Below are positions 9,438 through 17,433 of a DNA stretch of 64,000 nt, piece by piece. The notes beneath the pieces were generated by a model, which did not search any database, had not been told where the DNA came from, and saw only the letters and a program-made list of their open reading frames with translations. Position 1 is the first letter of the stretch. Every line of letters begins with the position of its first letter. The translations under genes and the position numbers were made by a program. The DNA comes from UBA1181 sp045617845 (lineage in GTDB: Bacteria > Bacteroidota > Bacteroidia > Bacteroidales > Paludibacteraceae): NCBI GenBank assembly GCA_045617845.1, contig JAZLJL010000034.1, positions 1 through 64,000 of the forward strand, written 5' to 3'.

Positions 9438-9467
9438 CAAAAATAGCATAATATAGATGCAAAACAA
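9438..9467 (-). promoter_or_regulatory. Promoter of the DUF4294 unit
   Basis: On the minus strand, TATTTTTG (9438-9445) is the -7 element and TTG (9465-9467) sits 19 bp upstream at the -33 position. Confidence 0.6.
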
Positions 9468-9484
9468 TTTGTCGAAAAAGAAAA

Positions 9485-10312
9485 ATGAAGATTAACCCTG
9501 TTTTTATTGCATTTTTTAGCATTTCCATTTCATGTAAAGCATCGGACGGAGTCATGAATTGCGTCCGCTCATCCGCCGGAGAGTGTATCATCTACGACAT
9601 CGGCGCAGACGAACTTAAGCTATGCGACGAGGGGAAAGTCCGTCTCTACGCGACGTTCGGCAACCGCTATCTTCTCAAGGAGTTAAGCCACAGCAAGCTA
9701 GAAGTCATCCTGCCAGTCAGGAACTTTGTCATGGCAGCAGGAAGCGAATGGTTCGGGTATGACCTACACAACAGGCTAAGGCTGCGCTACAACGTCGCCA
9801 AACGGCTAAGTGCGCATTGCGAACTAGGAGCAGGACTCCTTTACACGTCGATTCACAACGAAGGGATGCAGGGAAGGAACGCCACACTATCCGAACGACT
9901 CTTCTTCCTTCTCCAAACAGAGCGCACCGACATCTACCTAGAAGGGGAAGAACTCTTCGACATAGGATGGAAAGACCTACAAGGGAAACGCGTCACCGCA
10001 CCCTTGGACATCACGGCAGGAAGTCGCATCCACTTCTCCGAGGCGGTCAGTTGCGCCATCGAAGGGACATGGGACGAAGAGGCGAAGTACGGCGGACGGT
10101 TCGGAGTCAGCTACACCACCGGGAAGTTCCAACTCAGATGCGGAGCCGCCGGTCCACCCATAACACCCACCTTCGGCTGCGGATTCGTCGGAGAGCGTTT
10201 CCGGTTGGACGCCACAGCCCAATGGGACCGCAACATCGGCTATTCGCTAACATGCGGCGTCGGAATCCGACTCGGAGAGAAAGAGAAGAACCCAACAAGA
10301 GACAAACAATAA
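9485..10312 (+). CDS. Predicted outer-membrane barrel-like protein, function unknown
   Basis: 275 aa with an N-terminal signal peptide (ends SCKAS). From residue ~45 the chain alternates short amphipathic strands with aromatic ends (RLYATFGNRYLL, YNVAKRLSAHCELGAGLLYT, GGRFGVSYTTGKFQL, RNIGYSLTCGVGIRLG), the pattern of a small beta barrel. No family was recognised. It lies 4 bp upstream of the helix-hairpin-helix/barrel gene and is surely in the same operon, so the two products may form one envelope unit. Barrel topology is inferred. Confidence 0.65.
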   Translation: MKINPVFIAFFSISISCKASDGVMNCVRSSAGECIIYDIGADELKLCDEGKVRLYATFGNRYLLKELSHSKLEVILPVRNFVMAAGSEWFGYDLHNRLRLRYNVAKRLSAHCELGAGLLYTSIHNEGMQGRNATLSERLFFLLQTERTDIYLEGEELFDIGWKDLQGKRVTAPLDITAGSRIHFSEAVSCAIEGTWDEEAKYGGRFGVSYTTGKFQLRCGAAGPPITPTFGCGFVGERFRLDATAQWDRNIGYSLTCGVGIRLGEKEKNPTRDKQ

Positions 10313-10316
10313 GACC

Positions 10317-12308
10317 ATGACGAAAAGACCTGTTCCCATTATCGCGCTGATGATGACGACAATCAACCTGTTTTCCCAAGAAGAGAGTTTCCCCACCCAA
10401 TTCATCGAAGAGATGGAATCATTCCAGGAAGAAGACGGGGAGCAGTTCGACATAGAGAACCTCTACGACATCATGAACGAGCTGAAAGCAAGCAAACTAG
10501 ACTTGAACACAGCGACGGAAGACGACTTCGAGCAACTACCCTTCCTAACAACGAACGACGCCAACAACCTCGTCCGCCACCGCACCCTATACGGCAAGTA
10601 CCAGACACTCTACGAGCTGAAGCACATTCCCGAATTCACACAGGAGAAGATAGAACAACTGCTTCCGTTCGTCGCCATTAAAGAGAGAGACAAGAAAGTC
10701 ACTTTCCGGGAAATGATGCGCAACAACCAATCACAAATATTCATCGAAGCGGACCGTTACCTGCAACGGAAGAAAGGATACGAGCCAGACACCAGCGGAA
10801 CGACAGCCTACGCAGGATCGCCCCTACACTATTACGCGAAATACCTATTCAACACAGAACGGCTGAAAGCGTCGCTCGTAGGAGAAAAAGACGCCGGAGA
10901 GGCGGAATGGAGCGAAGGCAACCACTGTTTCGACTTCGTCAGCGCATCGGTGGAAATGGACGGGACGAAGTGGATGAAACGACTCTGTATAGGCGACTAC
11001 AAAGCGAACTTCGGACAAGGACTGGTCGTCGGGACCGGTTCCATCCTAGGTAAGAACGCAAGCGTAACCAACGCCTACAAGAACACACAAGGGCTGAAAA
11101 GGTACGCCTCTACAGGAGAAAGCGATTTCTTCCGTGGAGCGGGAGCCACCCTCGGATGGGGAGCGTTCCAAGGGACACTCTTCGGCTCACACAAGAAAGG
11201 AGACGCCACCCTCAAAGGAGAAGACATCGCCTCTTTCAAGACAGACGGCATGCACCGCACCACCTTGGAAACGGGGAAGAAGAGGAACTATACGGAAACA
11301 ATATGGGGCGCAAACCTAAGTTTCAGGCACAAGAAACTGACCGTCGGCTGCTCCTACCTCCATTACCACTACTCACGCACGTTGCACCCGACGGGAAAGA
11401 CCTACACACGGTTCAAGCTTTCAGACGTGGCGTCCCACTGGAACGGAGGCGTCGACTACAAAATCAGGTTCCGCCACATCACCCTTTTCGGAGAGACCGC
11501 CATCGACGCGAAAGGGCACCTCGCGACCATCAACGGAGCGACCATCCTACCGCTCTCCAGGCTGGAAATCACCCTAGCGCAACGCCACTACCAGCCGGAA
11601 TACCAATCCAACTACGCGAAAGGGTTCGGCGAGAACTCCCGCATCGAGAACGAAGAGGGCATCTACCTCAGCACACGGTTCTCCCCCTTCAAGAGAATCA
11701 CGATAGCCGCCTATGCGGACAGTTACCATTTCCCATGGGCACTCTACTCCACCCCCACCTCCTCGTCGGGGCAAGAACTAGCAGTACAAGCCAACGGGAA
11801 GCTCAACAAGAGAATGGACCTCACCCTAAAATACAAATACAAAGAGAAACCAGAGGAGACGAACCAGAAACGCACACTCAGAAGCACACTCAACACACAG
11901 ATGAGACACTGGCGTTTCCAAACCATCGCAGAAGGGAACAGGTCAGACCAAACAGGAGAAGCCACCACTTACGGATGGATCATCTCGCAATCGATTTCGG
12001 GAAGCATCCGTCCACTCCACCTCTCGACAGCTTTCCGTTACGCCTACTTCCATGCGGAAGATTACGACAACCGAATCTACATCTACGAGAAAGACCTGCC
12101 CTACACGCTCTCCTTTCCCATGCACTACGGGAAAGGTCACAGGATCTCCGTCAGCATAATGTGGAGCCACAAAGAGAAGCTGCAAATACATGCGAAAGTA
12201 GGATGGTTCATCTACACAGACGGAAGGGAGAACATCGGAACAGGCAACGAGGCAATGGAAGGAAACATATCAACACAGGCTAAGATACTCATGAAAATAA
12301 CGATATAG
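10317..12308 (+). CDS. Secreted helix-hairpin-helix protein with C-terminal beta-barrel-like region
   Basis: 663 aa. An N-terminal signal (ends NLFSQ) is followed by a ComEA-like helix-hairpin-helix region (about residues 60-120): SKLDLNTATEDDFEQLPFL and YELKHIPEFTQEKIEQLLPF are two HhH units with the typical LNTA and ELxxIxG-like turns. Residues ~130-663 are beta-rich with repeated strands and aromatic girdle residues (GDYKANFGQGLVVGTG, GVDYKIRFRHITLFGETAID, IYLSTRFSPFKRITIAAYAD), consistent with an outer-membrane barrel. HhH domains bind DNA non-specifically, and in ComEA they act in DNA uptake. An exported HhH fused to a barrel is compatible with handling extracellular DNA, but that is inference. 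Confidence 0.8.
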   Translation: MTKRPVPIIALMMTTINLFSQEESFPTQFIEEMESFQEEDGEQFDIENLYDIMNELKASKLDLNTATEDDFEQLPFLTTNDANNLVRHRTLYGKYQTLYELKHIPEFTQEKIEQLLPFVAIKERDKKVTFREMMRNNQSQIFIEADRYLQRKKGYEPDTSGTTAYAGSPLHYYAKYLFNTERLKASLVGEKDAGEAEWSEGNHCFDFVSASVEMDGTKWMKRLCIGDYKANFGQGLVVGTGSILGKNASVTNAYKNTQGLKRYASTGESDFFRGAGATLGWGAFQGTLFGSHKKGDATLKGEDIASFKTDGMHRTTLETGKKRNYTETIWGANLSFRHKKLTVGCSYLHYHYSRTLHPTGKTYTRFKLSDVASHWNGGVDYKIRFRHITLFGETAIDAKGHLATINGATILPLSRLEITLAQRHYQPEYQSNYAKGFGENSRIENEEGIYLSTRFSPFKRITIAAYADSYHFPWALYSTPTSSSGQELAVQANGKLNKRMDLTLKYKYKEKPEETNQKRTLRSTLNTQMRHWRFQTIAEGNRSDQTGEATTYGWIISQSISGSIRPLHLSTAFRYAYFHAEDYDNRIYIYEKDLPYTLSFPMHYGKGHRISVSIMWSHKEKLQIHAKVGWFIYTDGRENIGTGNEAMEGNISTQAKILMKITI

Positions 12309-12328
12309 AACACATAAATTAAATAAGA

Positions 12329-12365
12329 GAGGGGATATATGGTCCGTCAAACCACATATCCCCTC
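12329..12365. terminator. Hairpin between convergent genes
   Basis: A 15-bp arm at 12329-12343 pairs with 12351-12365 with one mismatch and a 7-nt loop. There is no strong T tract on either side, so Rho-independent action is uncertain, but its place between two converging genes suggests a shared transcription end. Confidence 0.55.
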
Positions 12366-12387
12366 CGGCGTCAGCGACGGCGGCACA

Positions 12388-13131
12388 TCATTCGAATACC
12401 GCACGAACCGACAAGCCATTTTCTTTAGTACGTAAACTTCGTTTCTCAATATAATCATTATAAAATCGGATATGGAAAGCTTCAAAAGAGACCTTCCCAT
12501 CATGAGAGGAAGACCAATAACCACCCATGGTACCGACCGAATAGAGATTCATTCCAGAACGCCAGCCCGCATATGGGAAAAATATCTTATTCCCGTTCAT
12601 CTTCGATGTACCTATGCAACCAGTCATACCAGACCCCTGATAGTTATCCACCCATTTCCAATTGCAGTATTCGACAAGTTCAATTTGCTCTTCCACGGTA
12701 GGCATACGCCAAGGTTTCCTCCACCTCATCCAAGCGACATCATCAATAGAATCCAAAACGACGTTGCCATTCACCATTTTATGTTTTTCGAAATCCGAGG
12801 AGTATTTTATCGGTTCTTCATCAGGATCGATGATCCACTTATAATGCGCGGAGTCGTAAAAAGTCTTCGGTTCGACCTCTGACCAAGCAAAATACGAGCC
12901 ACACTCTGTAGGGGAAGTTGTGCCCACATTGCTGACAGCCCATTTCAAGCCACTCGGCAATCCCAAATCGACATAATTGTAACCATTCATTTTGCCGGAG
13001 ATATCAACAGTTTCTTCCTCTGAGGTTGTCGTAGACGAATTTTTCTCATCACTAGAGTCATCATCGCCACAAGAGACAGAAGAAAACGACACCATAATAG
13101 GCAACACGATAAATAATAAAAACTTCTTCAT
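12388..13131 (-). CDS. Fibrobacter-succinogenes-major-paralogous domain lipoprotein
   Basis: 247 aa; the ATG at 13131 is chosen, as the preceding codon is TTG. Type II signal peptide (lipobox VSC), then an acidic Ser/Thr linker (residues 25-45). The body starts YVDLGLPSGLKWAVSNVG, continues with YFAWSEVEPK and WRMPTVEEQIELVEYC, and ends GGYWSSS and GLSVRAVFE, the standard signature of Fib_succ_major/DUF1566-like proteins, common as surface lipoproteins in gut and oral Bacteroidales. Ligand unknown. Separate transcription from the next gene downstream is likely. Confidence 0.85.
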   Translation of the reverse strand: MKKFLLFIVLPIMVSFSSVSCGDDDSSDEKNSSTTTSEEETVDISGKMNGYNYVDLGLPSGLKWAVSNVGTTSPTECGSYFAWSEVEPKTFYDSAHYKWIIDPDEEPIKYSSDFEKHKMVNGNVVLDSIDDVAWMRWRKPWRMPTVEEQIELVEYCNWKWVDNYQGSGMTGCIGTSKMNGNKIFFPYAGWRSGMNLYSVGTMGGYWSSSHDGKVSFEAFHIRFYNDYIEKRSLRTKENGLSVRAVFE

Positions 13132-13192
13132 CAATACAAAAAATTATCAATATGATATAAAAAAAGCCAAAGGTATAAAGGAGTACAAGAAA

Positions 13193-13693
13193 TCAATCCG
13201 TCACCTCCGCGAAAAGTTCAATGTTTTCATCGACGAATTGGGCGATAGCGGAAGTAGTCTCCTCCTCCATAAGGAAGAACTTTTCCTCAAGATCGTCGAA
13301 CACCTCGAAATCGACATACATGGAGAGGAACTCCTCGTCGGTGCACTCACGTTCCAAGGCATCTTGGTTAGCCTGATAAATATCCTTCGCCTCATATACC
13401 AGTTTCGAAAGCGGTTTGGCGCCGAAAAGGCGGATAGCCTTAGCGAAAGGGTTACGGAAGAAATAACCGCCATAACCGTTTTGAATCAATTGGACGAAGC
13501 CGCCATCATTCATCTCGTTGCGGAAAATAGAATAAGCGAGCAACGTGTTTTGGTGACCATTCAGTTTAGCCATGCCTTCGGCGGTCAGTTCGCCACCCAT
13601 CTCAGCCCAGTATTTATCGACGAACAAAGCGATGAACTCGTCGACACCAGACTCAGCGGCCTTACGTAATTCGGAATCGGATATCTGGATCAT
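13193..13693 (-). CDS. DMP19-like (DUF4375) protein
   Basis: 166 aa, cytosolic, acidic. The segment NEMNDGGFVQLIQNGYGG followed by AIRLFGAKPLSKLVYEAKDI matches the NGGF-Q-xxxG signature of DUF4375. The named member is the DNA-mimic DMP19 of Neisseria; whether this relative mimics DNA is not known, though its acidity (runs such as ECTDEEF and EVFDDLEEKFF) allows it. The start overlaps the stop of the HU/SPOR gene by 4 nt, so it is translationally coupled to a protein that has an HU-like DNA-binding-fold domain. Confidence 0.75.
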   Translation of the reverse strand: MIQISDSELRKAAESGVDEFIALFVDKYWAEMGGELTAEGMAKLNGHQNTLLAYSIFRNEMNDGGFVQLIQNGYGGYFFRNPFAKAIRLFGAKPLSKLVYEAKDIYQANQDALERECTDEEFLSMYVDFEVFDDLEEKFFLMEEETTSAIAQFVDENIELFAEVTD

Positions 13694-14589
13694 TTCAGTT
13701 CGTCGTTAAGTTTAAAGACGGAGAGCACATAAGCGTCGCTCCAATCCTTTTCGGAGGAGAGGCAGAAATCGGAGATCTCAGACTTCGTCTTAGCGGAGAA
13801 AGAGGAGATGTAGAAATGGTTATCGATGCACAATAGGGACAACGATTTGTCCTTCGCCTTGCGGATGAAAGAGACAGCGGACTCCTCGTCAGAGAAATCA
13901 GAGACGATCAAATAATAACTTGCGTCCGCCTCATGGTAAGCCTCCAATTCGCTTTGGGCTTGGGAGAGTTCCATTTTCTTCACCTCAAGTTCCTTTTCGA
14001 GAGAAGTCTGCGAAATCTTCATCGGAATAAGGGAAGCCATATCCTGTTGGTAAGAAGAGTTGTTAACCGGCTGTCCGACAAGCAAGAAAGCCACGACAGC
14101 CGCCGCACCAATGGCGAAAGTCTTAACAGGACGAGCAGAAAAAGAAGAGGAAGGAGAAGAAACCGCGGACGATTTGCCATGGTTCTTATCCAACGTAGGG
14201 AAATAGAACTCACTGAGGCCGAAAGAATCGCCGCAAGCCACCTTCAAATTCTTCTGTAGGAACGCGATCTTCCCAGACTTCATCGTGAACACGCCGAAGT
14301 TAGGGACCGCATAGACACCATCATTCTTCAAGGCAGCCCAAATGGAAGCCACCTCATCCGAGACGAACTTGTTGGCCTCGTCGAAAGAGCAAGACCTCGA
14401 CTTCATGAGCGCATGGGCCAAATCCCCGTCATTATGCACCAATCTTGCATTGAAGACCAGTTCCTTACGGGGAGGGAAGAACTTTCCCCCATCGAGTTTC
14501 GCCACGCAATCATTCACCACAAATCCGCCGAACCCGGGGACTATCACACACTCCTGACGAGCCAATAAATCTATAATGGTATCGAACAT
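13690..14589 (-). CDS. HU-CCDC81-type plus SPOR-like membrane protein
   Basis: 299 aa. Residues 1-120 contain the paired HU-like domains seen in Bacteroidota HU-CCDC81 proteins (start IIDLLARQECVIVPGFGGFV, then VYAVPNFGVFTMKSGKIAF). A single membrane helix lies near residues 157-175 (FAIGAAAVVAFLLVG), then a coiled segment (LEKELEVKKMELSQAQSEL), then a C-terminal SPOR-like domain (YYLIVSDFSDEESAVSFIRKAK). The SPOR part would be periplasmic and could bind denuded peptidoglycan at division sites; the cytosolic HU-like part could bind protein or DNA. The promoter TAACTTTG lies 20 bp upstream. Confidence 0.85.
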   Translation of the reverse strand: MFDTIIDLLARQECVIVPGFGGFVVNDCVAKLDGGKFFPPRKELVFNARLVHNDGDLAHALMKSRSCSFDEANKFVSDEVASIWAALKNDGVYAVPNFGVFTMKSGKIAFLQKNLKVACGDSFGLSEFYFPTLDKNHGKSSAVSSPSSSFSARPVKTFAIGAAAVVAFLLVGQPVNNSSYQQDMASLIPMKISQTSLEKELEVKKMELSQAQSELEAYHEADASYYLIVSDFSDEESAVSFIRKAKDKSLSLLCIDNHFYISSFSAKTKSEISDFCLSSEKDWSDAYVLSVFKLNDELK

Positions 14590-14608
14590 AACATTAAACT
14601 TTAGACAA

Positions 14609-14616
14609 CAAAGTTA
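14609..14616 (-). promoter_or_regulatory. -7 element of the HU/SPOR unit
   Basis: TAACTTTG on the minus strand matches TAnnTTTG, 20 bp before the start codon at 14589. Confidence 0.55.
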
Positions 14617-14679
14617 ATCGTTTCGGGGATAATCCGACCATAAAAACGGCAAATCAATATTAACAGATGATTAAACATG

Positions 14680-14830
14680 TTTTCAACACATTATCAACAT
14701 GTTTTCGACACATATTTCACATGACAGAGAGGGAGAAGCGCACGGTCATTCCAAGCGAGGGAAGAATGCCATGGAAGCCATCAACAAAGTGTCAACATTC
14801 CATCAACAAGATATACACAAGCCATCAACA
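14680..14830. other. Cluster of DnaA-box-like 9-mers in a 353-bp noncoding stretch
   Basis: Between 14590 and 14942 no credible gene was found. TTTTCAACA (14680), TTATCAACA (14691) and TTTTCGACA (14702) follow each other with an exact 11-bp period, each one or two changes from the DnaA box TTATCCACA. Weaker copies follow: CATCAACA at 14779, 14801 and 14823, GTCAACA at 14791 and ATACACA at 14813. The left flank (14650-14680) is A+T-rich. This could be a DnaA-binding region or an operator of another regulator. Confidence 0.45.
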
Positions 14831-14890
14831 GGAAGGCAAGGAGAATATTCGGCAAAGGGGGAAGGAAAACAAACAGGCAAATGGCGACAA

Positions 14891-14923
14891 AAAAAGAGCC
14901 ATCCGGGAAGGACGGCTCTTTTT
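14891..14923. terminator. Bidirectional intrinsic terminator
   Basis: AAAAAGAGCCATCC (14891-14904) pairs with GGACGGCTCTTTTT (14910-14923) with one mismatch and a 5-nt loop. The T run on the minus strand follows the gene ending at 14943. Confidence 0.85.
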
Positions 14924-14942
14924 GATATGGTTACACCAAAAA

Positions 14943-15788
14943 TTACTTAGTTTGGATGACCAACTTCTTAGAAACTGACCAGAAAGTCTTATAGTTAGTG
15001 ATTTTCAAGATCAAGTTCTTATCCTCGTTAGAAGTCTTAACCAAAGAGTAAGAGTTTGTAGGGTGGTTAGTCAAGATGACAGCCTTCTTAGAACCAAGAG
15101 GCAACTCAGTGAACTCACGGATATCAACTTTCGTGCAAAGGCTCTCGTTGATAGTAGCACCTTGTAAGTTCTTCAAACCTTTCTCCTTAAGGGTCTTCTT
15201 GTTAGCCAAGAAATAGTAAGCAGTGTTCAACTCAGCATCTTGAGCCTCCAAAGCAGCAACTTGTTGGATGTTAATCTGCTCAACGGAATCCCTAAGAGCG
15301 CGAACGCTAGCAACTTGAGTGTTCAAAGAGTCGATCTTGATGTTCTTCTCTTCCAATTGGAGCTTGAGGTCCTTAATAGTCTTCTCGTTAGCCTTCAAGT
15401 CCTTTTGCAAACCTGCCACCAAACCACGCAAGTAAGGGAGCTTACCCTCAGCCTTCTTCAAAGCTTGCTCCATAGAGTCAAGTTTATTACGGCTATCTTG
15501 GAAAGCGCGGTGGATAGTCTCGAAGTCTTGTTGGATCTTTTGCTTGCTGTCAGCGTTAACGCCTTCAGAGCCCTCAGCCTCGCTCAAGATACCCAACTCA
15601 GTCTCCTTGATGCTTCTGAAGTTAGCTTGAACCTCAGAGATAAGAGCCACATAGCTATCCAACTTGTTCTCAGTCATTTGGTTCACCTTTTGGAGTGAAT
15701 CAACCTGACTAGTCAAAGCGTCGATTTTGTCTTGGTTACAAGACACTGCGAATAATGCAACGAATGCACCTAAAACTACTTTTTTCAT
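14943..15788 (-). CDS. Coiled-coil lipoprotein, Cbp1-like
   Basis: 281 aa. Lipoprotein signal (LFAVSCNQ), then a long heptad-rich coiled coil from residue ~20 to ~190 (DALTSQVDSLQKVNQM, KQKIQQDFETIHRAFQ, KANEKTIKDLKLQLEEKN), and a compact C-terminal beta-type domain (residues ~205-281: FTELPLGSKKAVILTNHP, ILKITNYKTFWSVSK). This layout resembles proteins annotated in Bacteroidota as Cbp1 family collagen-binding adhesins (named from Capnocytophaga); the binding function is not shown for such relatives. Codons are strongly restricted (AAG, TTG, AAC), as in gapA, which suggests high expression. It ends at a strong terminator. Confidence 0.75.
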   Translation of the reverse strand: MKKVVLGAFVALFAVSCNQDKIDALTSQVDSLQKVNQMTENKLDSYVALISEVQANFRSIKETELGILSEAEGSEGVNADSKQKIQQDFETIHRAFQDSRNKLDSMEQALKKAEGKLPYLRGLVAGLQKDLKANEKTIKDLKLQLEEKNIKIDSLNTQVASVRALRDSVEQINIQQVAALEAQDAELNTAYYFLANKKTLKEKGLKNLQGATINESLCTKVDIREFTELPLGSKKAVILTNHPTNSYSLVKTSNEDKNLILKITNYKTFWSVSKKLVIQTK

Positions 15789-15822
15789 TTTTGTCTAAAT
15801 TTAAATTTATAATAAAAATTAA

Positions 15823-16530
15823 TTACTCTTCAACATTCCTATTCTTATCATTTGGTTTACCAGCCAAGATGACCACGATTTCACCTTTAGGCTCGTGTTC
15901 TTTAAAATAAGAACAAACTTCCTCGACCGTGCCTCGAACTGTCTGTTCATGCACCTTCGATATCTCTCGGGAGACGGAGACCAAGCGATTAGGTCCCATC
16001 ACCTCCACAAATTGTTCCAAAGTCTTCACCAAACGGAAAGGAGACTCATATACAATCATTGTCCGGCGTTCCTCCGCCAATTCCTTCAGTTTCGTCTGAC
16101 GGCCCTTCTTCTGAGGCAAGAAACCTTCGAAGCAAAAGCGGTCGTTAGGGAGACCCGAATCGACCAGCGCCGGCACGAAAGCCGTAGGGCCCGGCAAGCA
16201 CTCCACCTCGATGCCCGCTTCGACGCATGCGCGAACCAGCAAGAAGCCGGGATCGGATATCGCAGGCGTACCCGCATCAGAAACAAGAGCGATAGTTTCC
16301 CCACCCTTTAGGCGGTCGACCACGGAGTCGGTCGTCTGATGCTCATTGAACTTATGGTGGGAAAGCATCTTCTTCTCTATTTCAAAGTGTTTTAGCAACA
16401 CGCTTGTTGTTCTAGTATCTTCCGCGAGGATCAGGTCCACTTCCTTCAATATTCTGACCGCCCTCAACGTCATGTCCTCCAGATTACCCACTGGAGTTGG
16501 CACAAGAAAAAGTTTTCCTTCGTTTTTCAT
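15823..16530 (-). CDS. rsmI: 16S rRNA (cytidine-1402 2'-O) methyltransferase
   Basis: 235 aa, the usual size for RsmI. All family motifs are present: LFLVPTPVGNLEDMTLRA at the N terminus, LAEDTRTTSVLL (~36-47), LVSDAGTPAISDPGFLL (~82-98) and CLPGPTAFVPAL (~111-122), with GEIVVILAG at the end. It methylates the ribose of C1402 in 16S rRNA with S-adenosylmethionine, acting in the cytosol on 30S subunits. Its start overlaps the stop of the upstream gene by 4 nt, so it belongs to a two-gene unit. Confidence 0.95.
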   Translation of the reverse strand: MKNEGKLFLVPTPVGNLEDMTLRAVRILKEVDLILAEDTRTTSVLLKHFEIEKKMLSHHKFNEHQTTDSVVDRLKGGETIALVSDAGTPAISDPGFLLVRACVEAGIEVECLPGPTAFVPALVDSGLPNDRFCFEGFLPQKKGRQTKLKELAEERRTMIVYESPFRLVKTLEQFVEVMGPNRLVSVSREISKVHEQTVRGTVEEVCSYFKEHEPKGEIVVILAGKPNDKNRNVEE

Positions 16531-17297
16531 GAAAACCTATCCTCCAACAATCTCATAAAATCCCCGACAGCCTCGTCTTCCTCGTCCCAAGAGAAGTTCC
16601 ATTTCACATAATCGGCAGCTTCCTTAAAGGATTTCATGGAATCCAACGTGGCGATTGTCGACGACATAAGTTCGGCGTCACCTCCGAACAGTTCATTCAA
16701 ATAGCGAATACGGTCATTTAACGTTATCGCCTTTCTGATAGATTGCACGAAACGGCTTTCCACACGCTTTGAAGACCGGTTCGCATCCAAGACCGTGCGC
16801 ACACCCGCAAATTCATGGACGTGCGGCTTAATCTCATCATGAACGACCTCCCCATGTTTTTCGTTCGGGACATCGTTATTTTCCTTAGTAGGCGATTCAC
16901 CCGTTTCCGGTTCGGGTTCCTTCGCTGATTGATATGCAACTTTATCCACCACTTTCACAGGTTCCTCCTCGACCTTCGCCGCAGGAGCCTCACTCTTCGG
17001 GGTTTCCGGTTGGGTCGGTTTCTCGTCCTTAGGGGCAGGGGCAGCTTTTTCCACCACCACCTCCTCTATCACCGGCTCCACTACCTTAATTGCTACCGGC
17101 TCGCTCTCCTTACGCTTAGCCTCCGTATTCTGGTAGGATTCCAGTTGTTCTATACGCTGCAACAAAGAATTCGCCTTCCCTTTCGCCAAAACCAAGACAG
17201 ACGACGGCACAACAGACATCTCAGACATTCCGCCACATAGCAGCGAAAGTTCCTTTACATCTTCAGATATTAGACTCATCAAATCCTTACTGTCCAT
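16527..17297 (-). CDS. Conserved-looking protein upstream of rsmI, function unknown
   Basis: 256 aa without signal or membrane helix. The N terminus (residues 1-55) is helical; residues ~60-165 are a Pro/Glu/Lys/Val-rich disordered linker; the C terminus (~190-256) is a compact helical domain (LNDRIRYLNELFGGDAELM, then VKWNFSWDEEDEAVGDFMRL). The C-terminal arrangement resembles uncharacterised Bacteroidales proteins, but no named family can be given. It overlaps rsmI by 4 nt. A structural or scaffolding role is possible, and nothing more can be said. Confidence 0.7.
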   Translation of the reverse strand: MDSKDLMSLISEDVKELSLLCGGMSEMSVVPSSVLVLAKGKANSLLQRIEQLESYQNTEAKRKESEPVAIKVVEPVIEEVVVEKAAPAPKDEKPTQPETPKSEAPAAKVEEEPVKVVDKVAYQSAKEPEPETGESPTKENNDVPNEKHGEVVHDEIKPHVHEFAGVRTVLDANRSSKRVESRFVQSIRKAITLNDRIRYLNELFGGDAELMSSTIATLDSMKSFKEAADYVKWNFSWDEEDEAVGDFMRLLEDRFS

Positions 17298-17359
17298 ACG
17301 CTCTGCCTAGAATTTTAACTATTTCGATTCCAAAACCTTCGAAATAATGAGAAACTCTG

Positions 17360-17367
17360 TATATTTG
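17360..17367 (+). promoter_or_regulatory. -7 element of the AI-2E/prmC/recX operon
   Basis: TATATTTG matches TAnnTTTG, 66 bp upstream of the ATG at 17434. Confidence 0.5.
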
Positions 17368-17433
17368 CAAATAATCGCGTAAAGGTATAAAAAATCTTTA
17401 CCAAACATAACAAATGATTTCATTTTTTTCACA

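Noticed and set aside
10247..12283. Several long frames within the HhH/barrel gene
   Set aside because: They are overlapping shadows rich in Arg and His, without domains; the 663-aa frame has clear HhH motifs.
14667..14978. 103-codon + frame in the noncoding stretch
   Set aside because: It has no domain, runs through a terminator and into the antisense of the Cbp1-like gene; its His/Ser/Thr-rich text reflects the CAACA repeats.
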